From: Paraburkholderia diazotrophica
GTDB taxonomy: Bacteria; Pseudomonadota; Gammaproteobacteria; Burkholderiales; Burkholderiaceae
Assembly: GCF_900108945.1 (NCBI RefSeq)
Contig: NZ_FNYE01000005.1
Span: 292,575 to 356,574, forward strand
Direction: 5' to 3'
Length of the DNA stretch: 64,000 bases
Made by a program: the position numbers and the translations under genes. Below, one piece after another: positions 18,423 to 27,202 of this stretch. The notes beneath the pieces were generated by a model. It worked only from the letters and a program-made list of their open reading frames with translations. It had not been told where the DNA came from and did no database searches. Position 1 is the first letter of the stretch, and the number at the start of each line of letters is the position of its first letter.

Positions 18423-19145
18423 TTACGCGTCGCCCGCCAGCACCTGCGCGATGTGCAGCACGCGCGTGGTCGCATCGCCCGTGCGGCGCAGGCGCCCTTC
18501 GATGTTCAGCATGCAGCCGAGGTCGCCGAGCACGACGGTATTCGCACCGCTTGCCTGGATGTTGGCGCATTTCTCGTCGACGATCGCCGTCGAGATATCG
18601 CCAAACTTCAGTGCGAAGGTGCCGCCGAAGCCGCAACAGTGCTCGCAGTTCTTCATCTCGGTCACGGCGACGCCCGCCTGCGCGAGCAGCGCTCGCGGCT
18701 GCTCCTTGACGCCCAGTTCGCGCAGCCCGGAACACGAATCGTGATACGTGACGGGTCCCCGGAACTCGCCCGGCGTCAGCTCGATCTTCGCGACGGTGGC
18801 GAGAAAATCGGTCAGTTCATAGACCTTCGGACGCAGGCGCGCGAAGCGGCCCATCAGCTCGGGGTCGTCGGCGAAAAGATCGCCATAGTGCGTGCGAATC
18901 ATCCCGCCGCAAGACCCCGACGGCACGACCACATAATCGTACTGCTCGAACTCGCGCAGCGTCTTTTCCGCGAGATCGCGCGCAATGCCGCGATCGCCGG
19001 AGTTGTAGGCCGGCTGCCCGCAGCACGTTTGCGCCGGCGGCACGAAGACTTCGAAGCCCGCGCGCTCGATCAACTTGATCGCGGAAAAGCCGATTTCGGG
19101 GCGCATCAGATCGATCAGGCAGGTGACGAAAAAACCGACTCGCAT
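18423..19145 (-). CDS. lutA: Lactate utilisation protein LutA (CCG-domain Fe-S oxidoreductase)
   Basis: Subunit of the LutABC lactate oxidation system, related to GlcF and heterodisulfide reductase B. The 240-residue protein has two cysteine-rich CCG domains: QTCCGQPAYNSG at about residues 39-50 and NCEHCCGFGGTF at about 165-176. It starts MRVGFFVTCLIDLMRPE. A strong GGAGGAG ribosome-binding site just upstream fixes the start at 19145 over a 49-codon upstream extension. It is divergent from the IclR regulator at 19346, which probably controls it. Confidence 0.93.
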   Translation of the reverse strand: MRVGFFVTCLIDLMRPEIGFSAIKLIERAGFEVFVPPAQTCCGQPAYNSGDRGIARDLAEKTLREFEQYDYVVVPSGSCGGMIRTHYGDLFADDPELMGRFARLRPKVYELTDFLATVAKIELTPGEFRGPVTYHDSCSGLRELGVKEQPRALLAQAGVAVTEMKNCEHCCGFGGTFALKFGDISTAIVDEKCANIQASGANTVVLGDLGCMLNIEGRLRRTGDATTRVLHIAQVLAGDA

Positions 19146-19321
19146 GAGTGCTCCTCCGGGGAAACGTCCCTGATTATCCGCTGTTTGGCGCGCAATACCA
19201 ACGCGTGACGGCTCCTGCGCGCAATGAATCCGCAATGCGCTGCACGACGCCGCCAGCCGACGACAATTTCGACCGGCGTTCGCTTTTTTCACAATACGAG
19301 ATACAATCGGTTTTTCGCTGT

Positions 19322-19333
19322 TTGACGCGTCAA
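19322..19333. promoter_or_regulatory. 12-bp palindrome before the IclR-type gene
   Basis: A perfect palindrome TTGACGCGTCAA lies 12 bases before the regulator ATG, 15 bases after a TACAAT box at 19302-19307. Its position suits an autoregulatory operator in the lutA/iclR divergent region. Binding is inferred only. Confidence 0.4.
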
Positions 19334-19345
19334 CCGTTTAGCCTT

Positions 19346-20155
19346 ATGAGCGATACGAACCCGGACCCCAAAACCTCGATCCAGGTGATCGAGCGCATGA
19401 TGCGCCTGCTGGACGCCCTTGCCGCGCACAGCGATCCTGTCAGTCTGAAGGAGCTCGCGCAGCGCACCGATCTTCACCCCTCCACTGCCCACCGCATCCT
19501 GAACGACATGGTGACATGCCGTCTCGTGGATCGTTCGGACCCGGGCACTTACCGCCTCGGCATGCGGCTGCTGGAACTCGGCAATCTCGTGAAAGCGCGC
19601 CTGTCGGTGCGCGACGCCGCGCTGATGCCGATGCGCGAGTTGCATCGGCTGACGGGCCAGACCGTGAACCTGTCGGTGCGCCAGGGCGACGAGATCGTCT
19701 ATATCGAACGCGCCTACTCCGAGCGCTCGGGGATGCAGGTCGTGCGTGCGATCGGCGGCCGCGCGCCGCTGCATCTGACCTCCGTCGGCAAGCTCTTCCT
19801 CGCCGCGGACGAATCGACCCGCGTGCGTGCGTATGCGACGCGCACGGGCCTGTCCGGCCATACGCAGAACAGCATCACCGATCTCGCGAAACTCGAACGT
19901 GAACTGTTGTACGTCCGCCAGCAAGCGTGCGCGCGCGACAACGAGGAGCTGGAACTGGGCGTGCGCTGCATCGCGGCGGGCATCTACGACGATACGGGCA
20001 AGCTGGTCGCCGGCCTGTCGCTCTCCGCGCCCGCCGACCGGTTGCAGGATTCGTGGCTCGGACAGTTGAGCAAGACGGCGCTCGTGATTTCCGAATCGCT
20101 CGGCTATCACCCGCAGCAGCAACAAGCCGCTACGTCGCCGGCGCAATCCGCATGA
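19346..20155 (+). CDS. IclR-family transcriptional regulator
   Basis: One-component regulator of 269 residues. A winged helix-turn-helix spans about residues 10-75 (SLKELAQRTDLHPSTAHRIL). An IclR effector domain follows (about 85-255), ending in AAGIYDDTGKLVAGLSLSAP. It starts MSDTNPDPKTSIQVIERMM. Its divergent placement 200 bases from lutA-lutB suggests it regulates lactate utilisation in response to an organic acid; the family does not reveal the ligand. Confidence 0.88.
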   Translation: MSDTNPDPKTSIQVIERMMRLLDALAAHSDPVSLKELAQRTDLHPSTAHRILNDMVTCRLVDRSDPGTYRLGMRLLELGNLVKARLSVRDAALMPMRELHRLTGQTVNLSVRQGDEIVYIERAYSERSGMQVVRAIGGRAPLHLTSVGKLFLAADESTRVRAYATRTGLSGHTQNSITDLAKLERELLYVRQQACARDNEELELGVRCIAAGIYDDTGKLVAGLSLSAPADRLQDSWLGQLSKTALVISESLGYHPQQQQAATSPAQSA

Positions 20156-20230
20156 TTTGCGCCTTGCCGCGTAATAAGCTTGCGAGCACACCCATAAGTA
20201 CGCCTGCAAGCCGTTAGAACCGACGCAATT

Positions 20231-20257
20231 AAAAAGCCCCGCTAAGCGGGGCTTTTC
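20231..20257. terminator. Bidirectional terminator iclR-type gene / pbpG
   Basis: Arms AAAAGCCCCGC and GCGGGGCTTTT with a short TAA loop lie between convergent genes. Both strands end in four or more T. Confidence 0.88.
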
Positions 20258-20286
20258 ATTGTCCTTCGTCGGGATGAGGCTTGCGC

Positions 20287-21453
20287 TCAGGTGCCTGCGC
20301 CGTTGGCGTCCGCGCTCGTGATGCGCTGTTCGCCGCCGTTGTCGAGCCACGTGCGCAGACGCTGGGCGTCGGCGAAACGCGAATACTTGCCCGACGAATC
20401 GAGCAGCACCAGGATCATCGGGCGATCGTGGATCGTCGCCTGCATCACGAGGCACTCGCCCGCTTCGTTGATGAAGCCCGTCTTCTGCAGGCCGATGTCC
20501 CACGACGAATTGCGCACCAGCGCGTTCGTGCTGTTGTACGCGATCGTGCGCTTGCCCGTGTACACCTCGTAGCTGCGATCCGTCGAGAACCTGCGAATCA
20601 TCGGGTACTGATACGCGGCGTTGACCATCTTCACGAGATCGCGCGCGCTCGCCACGTTCTGGCTCGTCAGGCCCGTCGGGTTCTCGAAGTGCGTGTCGGT
20701 CATGCCGAGCGCCTTCGCTTTCGCGTTCATCGCCGCCATGAAAGCGGGACGGCCGCCCGGGAAGTAGCGCGACAGCGCGGCTGCGGCGCGGTTTTCCGAC
20801 GCCATCAGCGCGATGTGCAGCATGTCTTCACGCGAGAGCACCGAGCCGACGGACAGACGCGAGCCCGTGTTCTTCTCATAGTCGCGGTCTTCGTCCGTGA
20901 CTTCGATCTGCTCGGTCATCGGCGCCTTCGAATCGAGCACGACCATCGCCGTCATCAGCTTCGTAATCGACGCGATGGGCACGACGGCGCGCGAGTTCTT
21001 GTCGAACAGCGTCTCCGACGTATTCTGGTCGACCACGTAAGCGACGCTCGAGCGCAACATCAGCGCGTCCGGCGTTTCGTGCAGCCCGAACGCCGTGCCG
21101 ACGGACGGCTGACGCGGCTCGAACGCGACGCGGCGAACGGCCGTGTGATGCCGGCCGTTCATCGTGTACGCGACGCGGCGCTTCTTCGAAACGGGACGGG
21201 TTTCTTCGTCGCTGGCGACGGCCGCCGCCTTCACGGCTTTCGACGACCGGCTGGAGACCTTGTCGGCAGCCGCCTTTCTGGGCGACTTCTTGCCAGCTTT
21301 CGCGGTTTTGGCGGGAGCCGTGGCGGACGCGGCGAACGCGTCGACGGGTGCGGCAAAAGCCGCTGCGATGACCACCGAGGCAGCCACCGACAGAGCGGTG
21401 CTGAGCGCCGCGCCGTGCATCACTTTTAGTGACGAAAACATGTCGGTTTTCAT
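20287..21453 (-). CDS. pbpG: D-alanyl-D-alanine endopeptidase (PBP7-type)
   Basis: Periplasmic penicillin-binding hydrolase of the S11 family that cleaves peptidoglycan cross-links. The 388-residue protein has a signal peptide (about residues 1-42), then a Lys/Ala-rich stretch to about 95. The catalytic domain carries SITK (Ser162-Lys165), SEN (219-221) and KTG in LQKTGFINEAG. The basic linker between signal and enzyme is longer than in E. coli PbpG, which has about 310 residues. MKTDMF at 21453 is the chosen start; Met5 is an alternative. Confidence 0.88.
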   Translation of the reverse strand: MKTDMFSSLKVMHGAALSTALSVAASVVIAAAFAAPVDAFAASATAPAKTAKAGKKSPRKAAADKVSSRSSKAVKAAAVASDEETRPVSKKRRVAYTMNGRHHTAVRRVAFEPRQPSVGTAFGLHETPDALMLRSSVAYVVDQNTSETLFDKNSRAVVPIASITKLMTAMVVLDSKAPMTEQIEVTDEDRDYEKNTGSRLSVGSVLSREDMLHIALMASENRAAAALSRYFPGGRPAFMAAMNAKAKALGMTDTHFENPTGLTSQNVASARDLVKMVNAAYQYPMIRRFSTDRSYEVYTGKRTIAYNSTNALVRNSSWDIGLQKTGFINEAGECLVMQATIHDRPMILVLLDSSGKYSRFADAQRLRTWLDNGGEQRITSADANGAGT

Positions 21454-21489
21454 TGGTGTTCTGGTTGGAGCGGCGGGAGAGTTTTCGCC

Positions 21490-21518
21490 AGTGTAGTAAA
21501 ACAGTTAAAAATTAGCAA
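21490..21518 (-). promoter_or_regulatory. Sigma-70-type promoter of pbpG
   Basis: On the minus strand TTGCTA and TACACT are separated by exactly 17 bases in an AT-rich context, about 37 bases upstream of the pbpG ATG. Confidence 0.65.
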
Positions 21519-22058
21519 TATTAAGCACTTATCGATCTTCCTTAAACCAAGTTGTCAGGCCTTGTTAAGAAAGACAATAAGCCACGGGTGTGCCATCGAA
21601 AATGCCAATGACACACCGGCACGTCGCCACTGCCTTGCCACTGAACGGGACTCACTCGGTCAGCATATCGGCATATTCGACACAAACTTGATCAGGGGAA
21701 GTACGGTCGCGTACGGTAGAGAATCGATCCGACCCGCAAACGTCCCGGAACGTTGCCGTGCGCACGCAATGCGCGTTTCGCAGATATCGCGAGCCGCCCG
21801 ATTTTTAAGCGATTACGGGAAACAGCACATCGCGCATTTGACCGGAATGGGGTTTTAACGTTCCGCGACAGTTTTCGGTTTACCTAAGAATTTTACCTGT
21901 TCGTCCAAAAATATGCCGCTGGGCTGTCGGCGCCTTTCGCAGCTTGGGAGAGCGCGTGTTCTGCGGCACCACATCAGTGCAAACCCTAGTGCGCCGACGC
22001 TTCACCGCAATGTCATAAACGCTACATAACCTACTGTTTTAACAGCGGTTTCTATGCG
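21519..22058. other. Long intergenic region pbpG / phaP
   Basis: About 540 bases with lower GC than the surroundings and no credible gene on either strand. I see no strong hairpin or known RNA in it. It separates two divergent genes, and its phaP-side end holds the signals listed next. Confidence 0.5.
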
Positions 22059-22073
22059 TTGTGCGTTGCACAA
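22059..22073. promoter_or_regulatory. Palindromic site upstream of phaP (candidate PhaR operator)
   Basis: A perfect inverted repeat TTGTGC-GTT-GCACAA lies just upstream of the phaP -35. Its right part, TGCGTTGCACAA, recurs as TGCGACGCACAA 60 bases downstream. The PhaR identity is inferred from position. Confidence 0.45.
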
Positions 22074-22081
22074 AATAATTC

Positions 22082-22109
22082 TTGACTTCCATCAGAGCCG
22101 TCCTAAAAT
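22082..22109 (+). promoter_or_regulatory. Sigma-70-type promoter of phaP
   Basis: TTGACT and TAAAAT are separated by 16 bases, giving a leader of about 105 bases before the phaP ATG at 22221. Confidence 0.65.
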
Positions 22110-22121
22110 GGGAACCATTGC

Positions 22122-22133
22122 TGCGACGCACAA
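22122..22133. promoter_or_regulatory. Second copy of the phaP-upstream motif
   Basis: TGCGACGCACAA differs by two central bases from the site at 22062-22073. It lies just downstream of the predicted transcription start, where a bound repressor would block transcription. Confidence 0.4.
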
Positions 22134-22220
22134 CGCACTGCGGACCAGCGAACCCATCCCGATCTGCAGTTAACCCAACTCGGTCCGCAATAGACGGGCC
22201 GGTAATCCAGGAGCGTAAAC

Positions 22221-22805
22221 ATGACTCTGCTGACCCCTGAGCAATTCGCCGCAGCGCAGAAGGCCAACCTCGAAACCCTGTTCGGCCTGACCTCGAAGGC
22301 ATTCGAAGGCGTCGAAAAGCTGGTCGAGCTGAATCTGCAAGTCGTCAAGTCGACGATCGCGGAAAGCCAGGAAAACGCACAACGCGCGCTGTCGGTAAAG
22401 GACGCGCAAGAACTGCTCGCGCTGCAAGCGGGCCTGACGCAGCCGGTGGCAGAAAAGGTTCTGTCGTATGGCCGTCACCTGTACGAAATCGCATCGGCTA
22501 CGCAAGCTGAATTCGCACGCGTCGCTGAAGCTCAATACGAAGAGCAGAACAAGAAGGTGCAAGCGCTCGTCGAGAACGTCGCAAAGAACGCACCGGCTGG
22601 TTCGGAAACGGCTGTCGCCGTGATCAAGTCGGCCATCACGGCTGCTAACACGACGTACGAAACGGTTCACAAGGCAACGAAGCAAGCCGTCGAAATCGCT
22701 GAAAGCAACTTCAATGCGGCTGCAACGGCTGCGTCGAAGGCCGCTTCGCAAGCTGCTGCTCAGGCTTCGCGTACGGCAGCATCGGCCAAGAAGGCTGCTG
22801 TCTAA
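22221..22805 (+). CDS. phaP: Phasin PhaP (PHB granule-associated protein)
   Basis: Amphipathic protein that coats polyhydroxybutyrate granules and controls their size and number. It has 194 residues, starts [23 protein letters not shown], is predicted almost entirely helical, and ends in an Ala/Lys-rich stretch ([25 protein letters not shown]) typical of burkholderial phasins. A good SD (CAGGAG) lies 8 bases before the ATG. Codon use is strongly biased, as expected of an abundant protein. It is monocistronic, with its own promoter and terminator. Confidence 0.93.
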   Translation: MTLLTPEQFAAAQKANLETLFGLTSKAFEGVEKLVELNLQVVKSTIAESQENAQRALSVKDAQELLALQAGLTQPVAEKVLSYGRHLYEIASATQAEFARVAEAQYEEQNKKVQALVENVAKNAPAGSETAVAVIKSAITAANTTYETVHKATKQAVEIAESNFNAAATAASKAASQAAAQASRTAASAKKAAV

Positions 22806-22988
22806 GAATCAACGAAACGGTTTCAACGGATCGGGCCTCACCCGCGCCCGACGGATGCTCATCATCCGTCGAGGCGCAGCCGCGAGAGACACTGTCGAAG
22901 TGACTGGCGGAACGGAATGGCGCCGCATGGTCAACGCTTCGGCGACCGGGCGGCCAGACGCTCCGATACGTTAAACAGCGTATCGTTT

Positions 22989-23015
22989 CCCCGGCTCAGG
23001 CCGGGATTTTTTTTG
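22989..23015 (+). terminator. Terminator downstream of phaP
   Basis: CCCGGC and GCCGGG arms with a TCAG loop are followed by eight T. Confidence 0.8.
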
Positions 23016-23108
23016 CCCGCTCGCTGAGCGTTCGCTTTGCCATCTGCGTTGCCGCGCGTTCCGTGCAAACGCAAGGCGGCGACGATCGCGACGCCGACGC
23101 GACGCCAT

Positions 23109-23147
23109 GAAAAACGGCGCGCCCCTCTTTCGAGGGACGCGCCGTTG
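23109..23147 (-). terminator. Terminator of the pyruvate dehydrogenase operon
   Basis: On the minus strand, arms around a central CCCTC...GAGGG hairpin (ACGGCGCG paired with CGCGCCGT) end in five T, about 55 bases after the lpd stop. Confidence 0.75.
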
Positions 23148-23198
23148 TCACATGCGCCGATCGCGAATGCGGCGTGACGAACGCACGCCGCCCGCCAC

Positions 23199-25262
23199 TC
23201 ACTTCTTCTTCTGCGGCGGCAGATCCGTACAGACGCCTTCATACAGTTCGGCGGCCATGCCGATCGATTCGCCGAGCGTCGGGTGCGGATGGATCGTCTT
23301 GCCGATATCCGTTGCGTCGGCACCCATCTCGATCGCTAGACACACCTCGCTAATCAGGTCGCCCGCATTCAGGCCGACGATGCCGCCGCCGATCACGCGA
23401 TGCGTCTCTTCGTCGAAGATCAGCTTCGTGAAGCCTTCGTCGCGGCCGTTGGCAATCGCGCGGCCCGATGCGGCCCACGGGAACACCGCCTTGCCGTACT
23501 TGATGCCTTCGGCCTTGCACTGGTCTTCCGTCTTGCCCGCCCAAGCGACTTCCGGATCGGTGTAGGCCACCGACGGAATCTGCAGCGCGTCGAAGTACGC
23601 CTTCTCCCCGTGTGCCGCTTCCGCCGCGACGTGGCCTTCATGCACGGCCTTGTGCGCGAGCATCGGCTGGCCGATGACGTCGCCGATCGCGAAGATGTGC
23701 GGCACGTTGGTGCGCTGCTGCTTGTCGACTTCGATGAAGCCGCGATCCGTCACGGCCACGCCTGCCTTGTCCGCACCGATCTTCTTGCCGTTCGGGCTGC
23801 GGCCCACGGCGACGAGCACGAGGTCGTAGCACTGCGGCTCGGCGGGCGCCTTCTCGCCCTCGAACGACACATAGATGCCGTCAGCCTTTGCTTCGGCGGC
23901 CGTGGTCTTCGTCTTCAGCATCACGCTGGTGAAACGCTGGCTGTTGAACTTCTCCCAGACCTTCACGAGATCGCGGTCCGCGCCGAGCATCAGGCCGTCG
24001 AGCATTTCGACGACGTCGATCTGCGCGCCGAGCGTCGCATAGACGGTCGCCATTTCCAGCCCGATGATGCCGCCGCCGATCACGAGCATGCGCTTCGGAA
24101 TCTGGGGCAGTTCGAGCGCGCCCGTCGAATCGACGACGCGCGGATCTTCCGGAATGAACGGCAGCTTCACGGCTTGCGAGCCGGCCGCGATGATCGCCTG
24201 CTTGAACCGGACGACCTTCTTGCCGCTTTCGCCCTGCACTTCCATATGATGCGGATCGACGAACGTGCCGACGCCCGTGACGACTTCGACCTTGCGCGCC
24301 TTCGCCATGCCGGCGAGACCGCCCGTCAGCTTCTTGACGACGCCCGACTTGAAATCGCGCAGCTTGTCGAGATCGATCTGCGGCTTGCCGAACGAGATGC
24401 CGTGGGCAGCAAGCTCGTCCACTTCGTCCATGACGAGCGCCGTGTGCAAGAGCGCCTTCGACGGAATACAGCCGACGTTCAGACACACGCCGCCGAGCGT
24501 CGGGTAGCGTTCGACGAGCACCGTCTTCATGCCGAGGTCGGCCGAGCGGAAGGCGGCCGAGTAACCTCCGGGGCCCGCACCGAGCACGAGCATGTCGCAC
24601 TCGATGTCGGCCGAGCCGGAATAGCTGCCCGCTTGCGGCGCCGGTGCACCGGCGGCAGCCGGTGCTGCAGCCGGCGCAGGAGCCGCTGCCTTCGGTGCAG
24701 GCGCAGCCGCGCCCGCGCCTTCGAGCAGCACGATCACAGTGCCTTCGGAAACGGTATCGCCGACCTTGACCTTCACTTCCTTGACCACGCCAGCCGCGGG
24801 GCTCGGCACGTCCATCGTCGCCTTGTCCGATTCGAGCGTGATGAGCGACTGCTCCTTCTCGACGCGATCGCCGGCCTTCACGGCGATTTCGATGACGGGC
24901 ACATCCTTGTAGTCGCCGATATCCGGCACCTTGATTTCCTGCACGCCGCCGCCTGCCGTCGATGCAGCAGCGGGCGCGGGCGCAGATGCGGCCTTCCCCG
25001 GTTCCTTGCTGGCTTGGGCTTCGCCGGACGTTTCGACGAGGGCGATGACGGTGCCCTGCGAAACCTTGTCGCCGGCCTTGATGCGAACTTCCTTGACGGT
25101 GCCGGCCGTATCGCTCGGCACTTCCATCGACGCCTTATCCGATTCGAGCGTCAACAGCGACTGCTCTTTTTCGATCGTGTCACCCGGCTTGATATTGACT
25201 TCGATGACATCGACGTCCTTGAAATCGCCGATGTCCGGCACCTTCACTTCGACGAGACTCAT
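23199..25262 (-). CDS. lpdA: Dihydrolipoyl dehydrogenase (E3) with two N-terminal lipoyl domains
   Basis: E3 subunit of pyruvate dehydrogenase, reoxidising dihydrolipoamide with NAD+. The 687-residue protein has lipoyl domain 1 (about residues 2-78, lysine 43 in ESDKASM) and lipoyl domain 2 (about 107-183, lysine 147 in ESDKATM). Ala/Pro-rich linkers join them to the flavoprotein, which has the FAD motif GAGPGG (228-233), the redox disulfide Cys260-Cys265 and the C-terminal HPHPTLGE base. Most E3s have no lipoyl domain, and betaproteobacterial pdh E3s usually one; two is unusual. The start at MSLVEVKVPDIG follows a GAGAAGGGGACACT leader. Last gene of the aceE-aceF-lpd operon. Confidence 0.95.
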   Translation of the reverse strand: MSLVEVKVPDIGDFKDVDVIEVNIKPGDTIEKEQSLLTLESDKASMEVPSDTAGTVKEVRIKAGDKVSQGTVIALVETSGEAQASKEPGKAASAPAPAAASTAGGGVQEIKVPDIGDYKDVPVIEIAVKAGDRVEKEQSLITLESDKATMDVPSPAAGVVKEVKVKVGDTVSEGTVIVLLEGAGAAAPAPKAAAPAPAAAPAAAGAPAPQAGSYSGSADIECDMLVLGAGPGGYSAAFRSADLGMKTVLVERYPTLGGVCLNVGCIPSKALLHTALVMDEVDELAAHGISFGKPQIDLDKLRDFKSGVVKKLTGGLAGMAKARKVEVVTGVGTFVDPHHMEVQGESGKKVVRFKQAIIAAGSQAVKLPFIPEDPRVVDSTGALELPQIPKRMLVIGGGIIGLEMATVYATLGAQIDVVEMLDGLMLGADRDLVKVWEKFNSQRFTSVMLKTKTTAAEAKADGIYVSFEGEKAPAEPQCYDLVLVAVGRSPNGKKIGADKAGVAVTDRGFIEVDKQQRTNVPHIFAIGDVIGQPMLAHKAVHEGHVAAEAAHGEKAYFDALQIPSVAYTDPEVAWAGKTEDQCKAEGIKYGKAVFPWAASGRAIANGRDEGFTKLIFDEETHRVIGGGIVGLNAGDLISEVCLAIEMGADATDIGKTIHPHPTLGESIGMAAELYEGVCTDLPPQKKK

Positions 25263-25440
25263 AGTGTCCCCTTCTCTTATTGACCGTGTTGAAAGAAGGC
25301 CGCGAAAACGCTGAACCCGCGACACGAAGCGCAGGCCCGATGCCGTCCGCCGGCAAGGCGAGGCGGCAAAGCAGGTTCAGCGAACGCGCCTGAACGAACG
25401 CATCGATGCGACGTTCAGGCAGCGGCCATCACATCAACAA

Positions 25441-27117
25441 TCAAAGAATCACACGCCGGAAATCGGCAAGAATCGACCCAAGATACGCATTGAAGCGCGC
25501 GGCTTCCGCGCCGTCGATCACGCGATGGTCATACGACAGCGACAGCGGCAGCGTCAGACGCGGCACGAACTGCTTGCCGTCCCAGACGGGCTTCATCGCG
25601 CCGCGTGACAGGCCCAGAATCGCGACTTCAGGCGCATTGATGATCGGCGTGAAATTCGTGCCGCCGATGCCGCCGAGCGACGAAATCGAGAAGCAGCCGC
25701 CTTGCATCTGGTCGGGCTTGAGCTTGCCCTCGCGCGCGAGCTTCGACAGCTCCGCCATTTCCTTCGCGATATCGACGAGACCCTTCTTGTCCGCATCGCG
25801 GATCACGGGCACGACGAGACCGTTCGGCGTATCGGCGGCAAACCCGACGTGGTAGTACTGCTTGAACACGAGATTGTCGCCAACGAGGCTCGCATTGAAC
25901 GCCGGGAACTTCTTGAGCGCCGCGACGACGGCCTTGATCACGAACGCAAGCATCGTGAACTTCACGCCCGCCTTTTCGCGTTCATTGTTCAGTTGCACGC
26001 GCAACGCTTCGAGGTCGGTGATGTCCGCTTCGTCGTTGTTCGTGACATGCGGAATCATCACCCAGTTGCGATGCAGGTTCGCGCCGGAAATCTTCTTGAT
26101 GCGCGACAGCGGCTTCGGATCGATCGGGCCGAACTTCGTGAAATCGATCTTCGGCCACGGCAGCAGGCCGAGCTCGCCGCCGCCCGCGCCAGCCGGCGCT
26201 GCAGCCGCGGCGGGCGCCGCGCGCTGGCCCGACATCACGCCCTTGACGAACGCGGTGACGTCGTCCTGCGTAATGCGTCCCTTCGGACCCGTGCCTTGCA
26301 CGCGGGACACGTCGACGCCCAGTTCGCGCGCGAACTTGCGCACCGACGGCGACGCATGGCTCGCGCGGTACGCGCCGCCTTCGCCTGCCGGAATGACGGG
26401 CGCCTGCGCGAGCGCGGACGGTTGAGCGGGAGCCGGCGACGGCGCGACGGGCGCGTCCGACGGCGCTTCTTCGCGCTTCGCGGCAGCGGGTGCCGGAGCC
26501 GGCGCAGCCGCGCCGCCTTCGGATTCGAGCAGCACGATCAGCGTGCCTTCGGAGACGGCATCGCCGACCTTGACCTTCACTTCCTTGACGACGCCGGCGG
26601 CCGGGCTCGGCACATCCATCGTCGCCTTGTCCGATTCGAGCGTGACGAGCGACTGCTCTTTCTCGACGCGATCGCCGACCTTCACGGCGACTTCGATCAC
26701 GGGCACGTCCTTGTAGTCGCCGATATCCGGCACCTTGATTTCCTGCACGCCGCCTGCCGTCGATGCAGCAGCGGGAGCGGGAGCGGGAGCGGGAGCAGCC
26801 GCCGGAGCCGGCGCCGCAGCAGGCGCGGGCGCGGCCGCTCCGTTGCCTTGCGCGGGCTTCGCGGCAGCGGCACCGCCTTCGCCGTCGAGCAGCACGATCA
26901 GCGTGCCTTCCGACACCGTATCGCCAAGCTTGACCTTCACTTCCTTCACCGTGCCCGACGCCGGGCTCGGCACATCCATCGTCGCCTTGTCGGATTCCAG
27001 CGTGACGAGCGACTGCTCTTTCTCGACGGTATCACCCGCCTTCACCAGCACCTCGATTACAGGAATGTCCTTGTAATCGCCGATGTCCGGTACCTTGACT
27101 TCGATCGCTTGGCTCAT
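25441..27117 (-). CDS. aceF: Pyruvate dehydrogenase E2, dihydrolipoyl acetyltransferase
   Basis: Core of the pyruvate dehydrogenase complex, transferring acetyl groups from lipoamide to CoA. The 558-residue protein has lipoyl domains at about 3-79 (Lys44) and 123-199 (Lys164). A peripheral-subunit-binding domain spans about 254-291 (ASPSVRKFARELGVDVSRV). The C-terminal catalytic domain has SYDHRVIDGAEAARF (His and Asp of HxxxDG). Long Ala/Pro linkers separate the domains. The second lipoyl domain and preceding linker are nearly identical at DNA level to the second lipoyl domain of lpdA (about 24693-24977). It is second in the operon, 85 bases after aceE. Confidence 0.96.
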   Translation of the reverse strand: MSQAIEVKVPDIGDYKDIPVIEVLVKAGDTVEKEQSLVTLESDKATMDVPSPASGTVKEVKVKLGDTVSEGTLIVLLDGEGGAAAAKPAQGNGAAAPAPAAAPAPAAAPAPAPAPAAASTAGGVQEIKVPDIGDYKDVPVIEVAVKVGDRVEKEQSLVTLESDKATMDVPSPAAGVVKEVKVKVGDAVSEGTLIVLLESEGGAAAPAPAPAAAKREEAPSDAPVAPSPAPAQPSALAQAPVIPAGEGGAYRASHASPSVRKFARELGVDVSRVQGTGPKGRITQDDVTAFVKGVMSGQRAAPAAAAAPAGAGGGELGLLPWPKIDFTKFGPIDPKPLSRIKKISGANLHRNWVMIPHVTNNDEADITDLEALRVQLNNEREKAGVKFTMLAFVIKAVVAALKKFPAFNASLVGDNLVFKQYYHVGFAADTPNGLVVPVIRDADKKGLVDIAKEMAELSKLAREGKLKPDQMQGGCFSISSLGGIGGTNFTPIINAPEVAILGLSRGAMKPVWDGKQFVPRLTLPLSLSYDHRVIDGAEAARFNAYLGSILADFRRVIL

Positions 27118-27202
27118 TGTTTTCTGTCTCCAGGGCCGCGCGCACCTCAGCCGCCCGCTTCGGGCGGCGAGGTGCGCGTCAGGGGCTCGCGGGGGCGATG
27201 CC

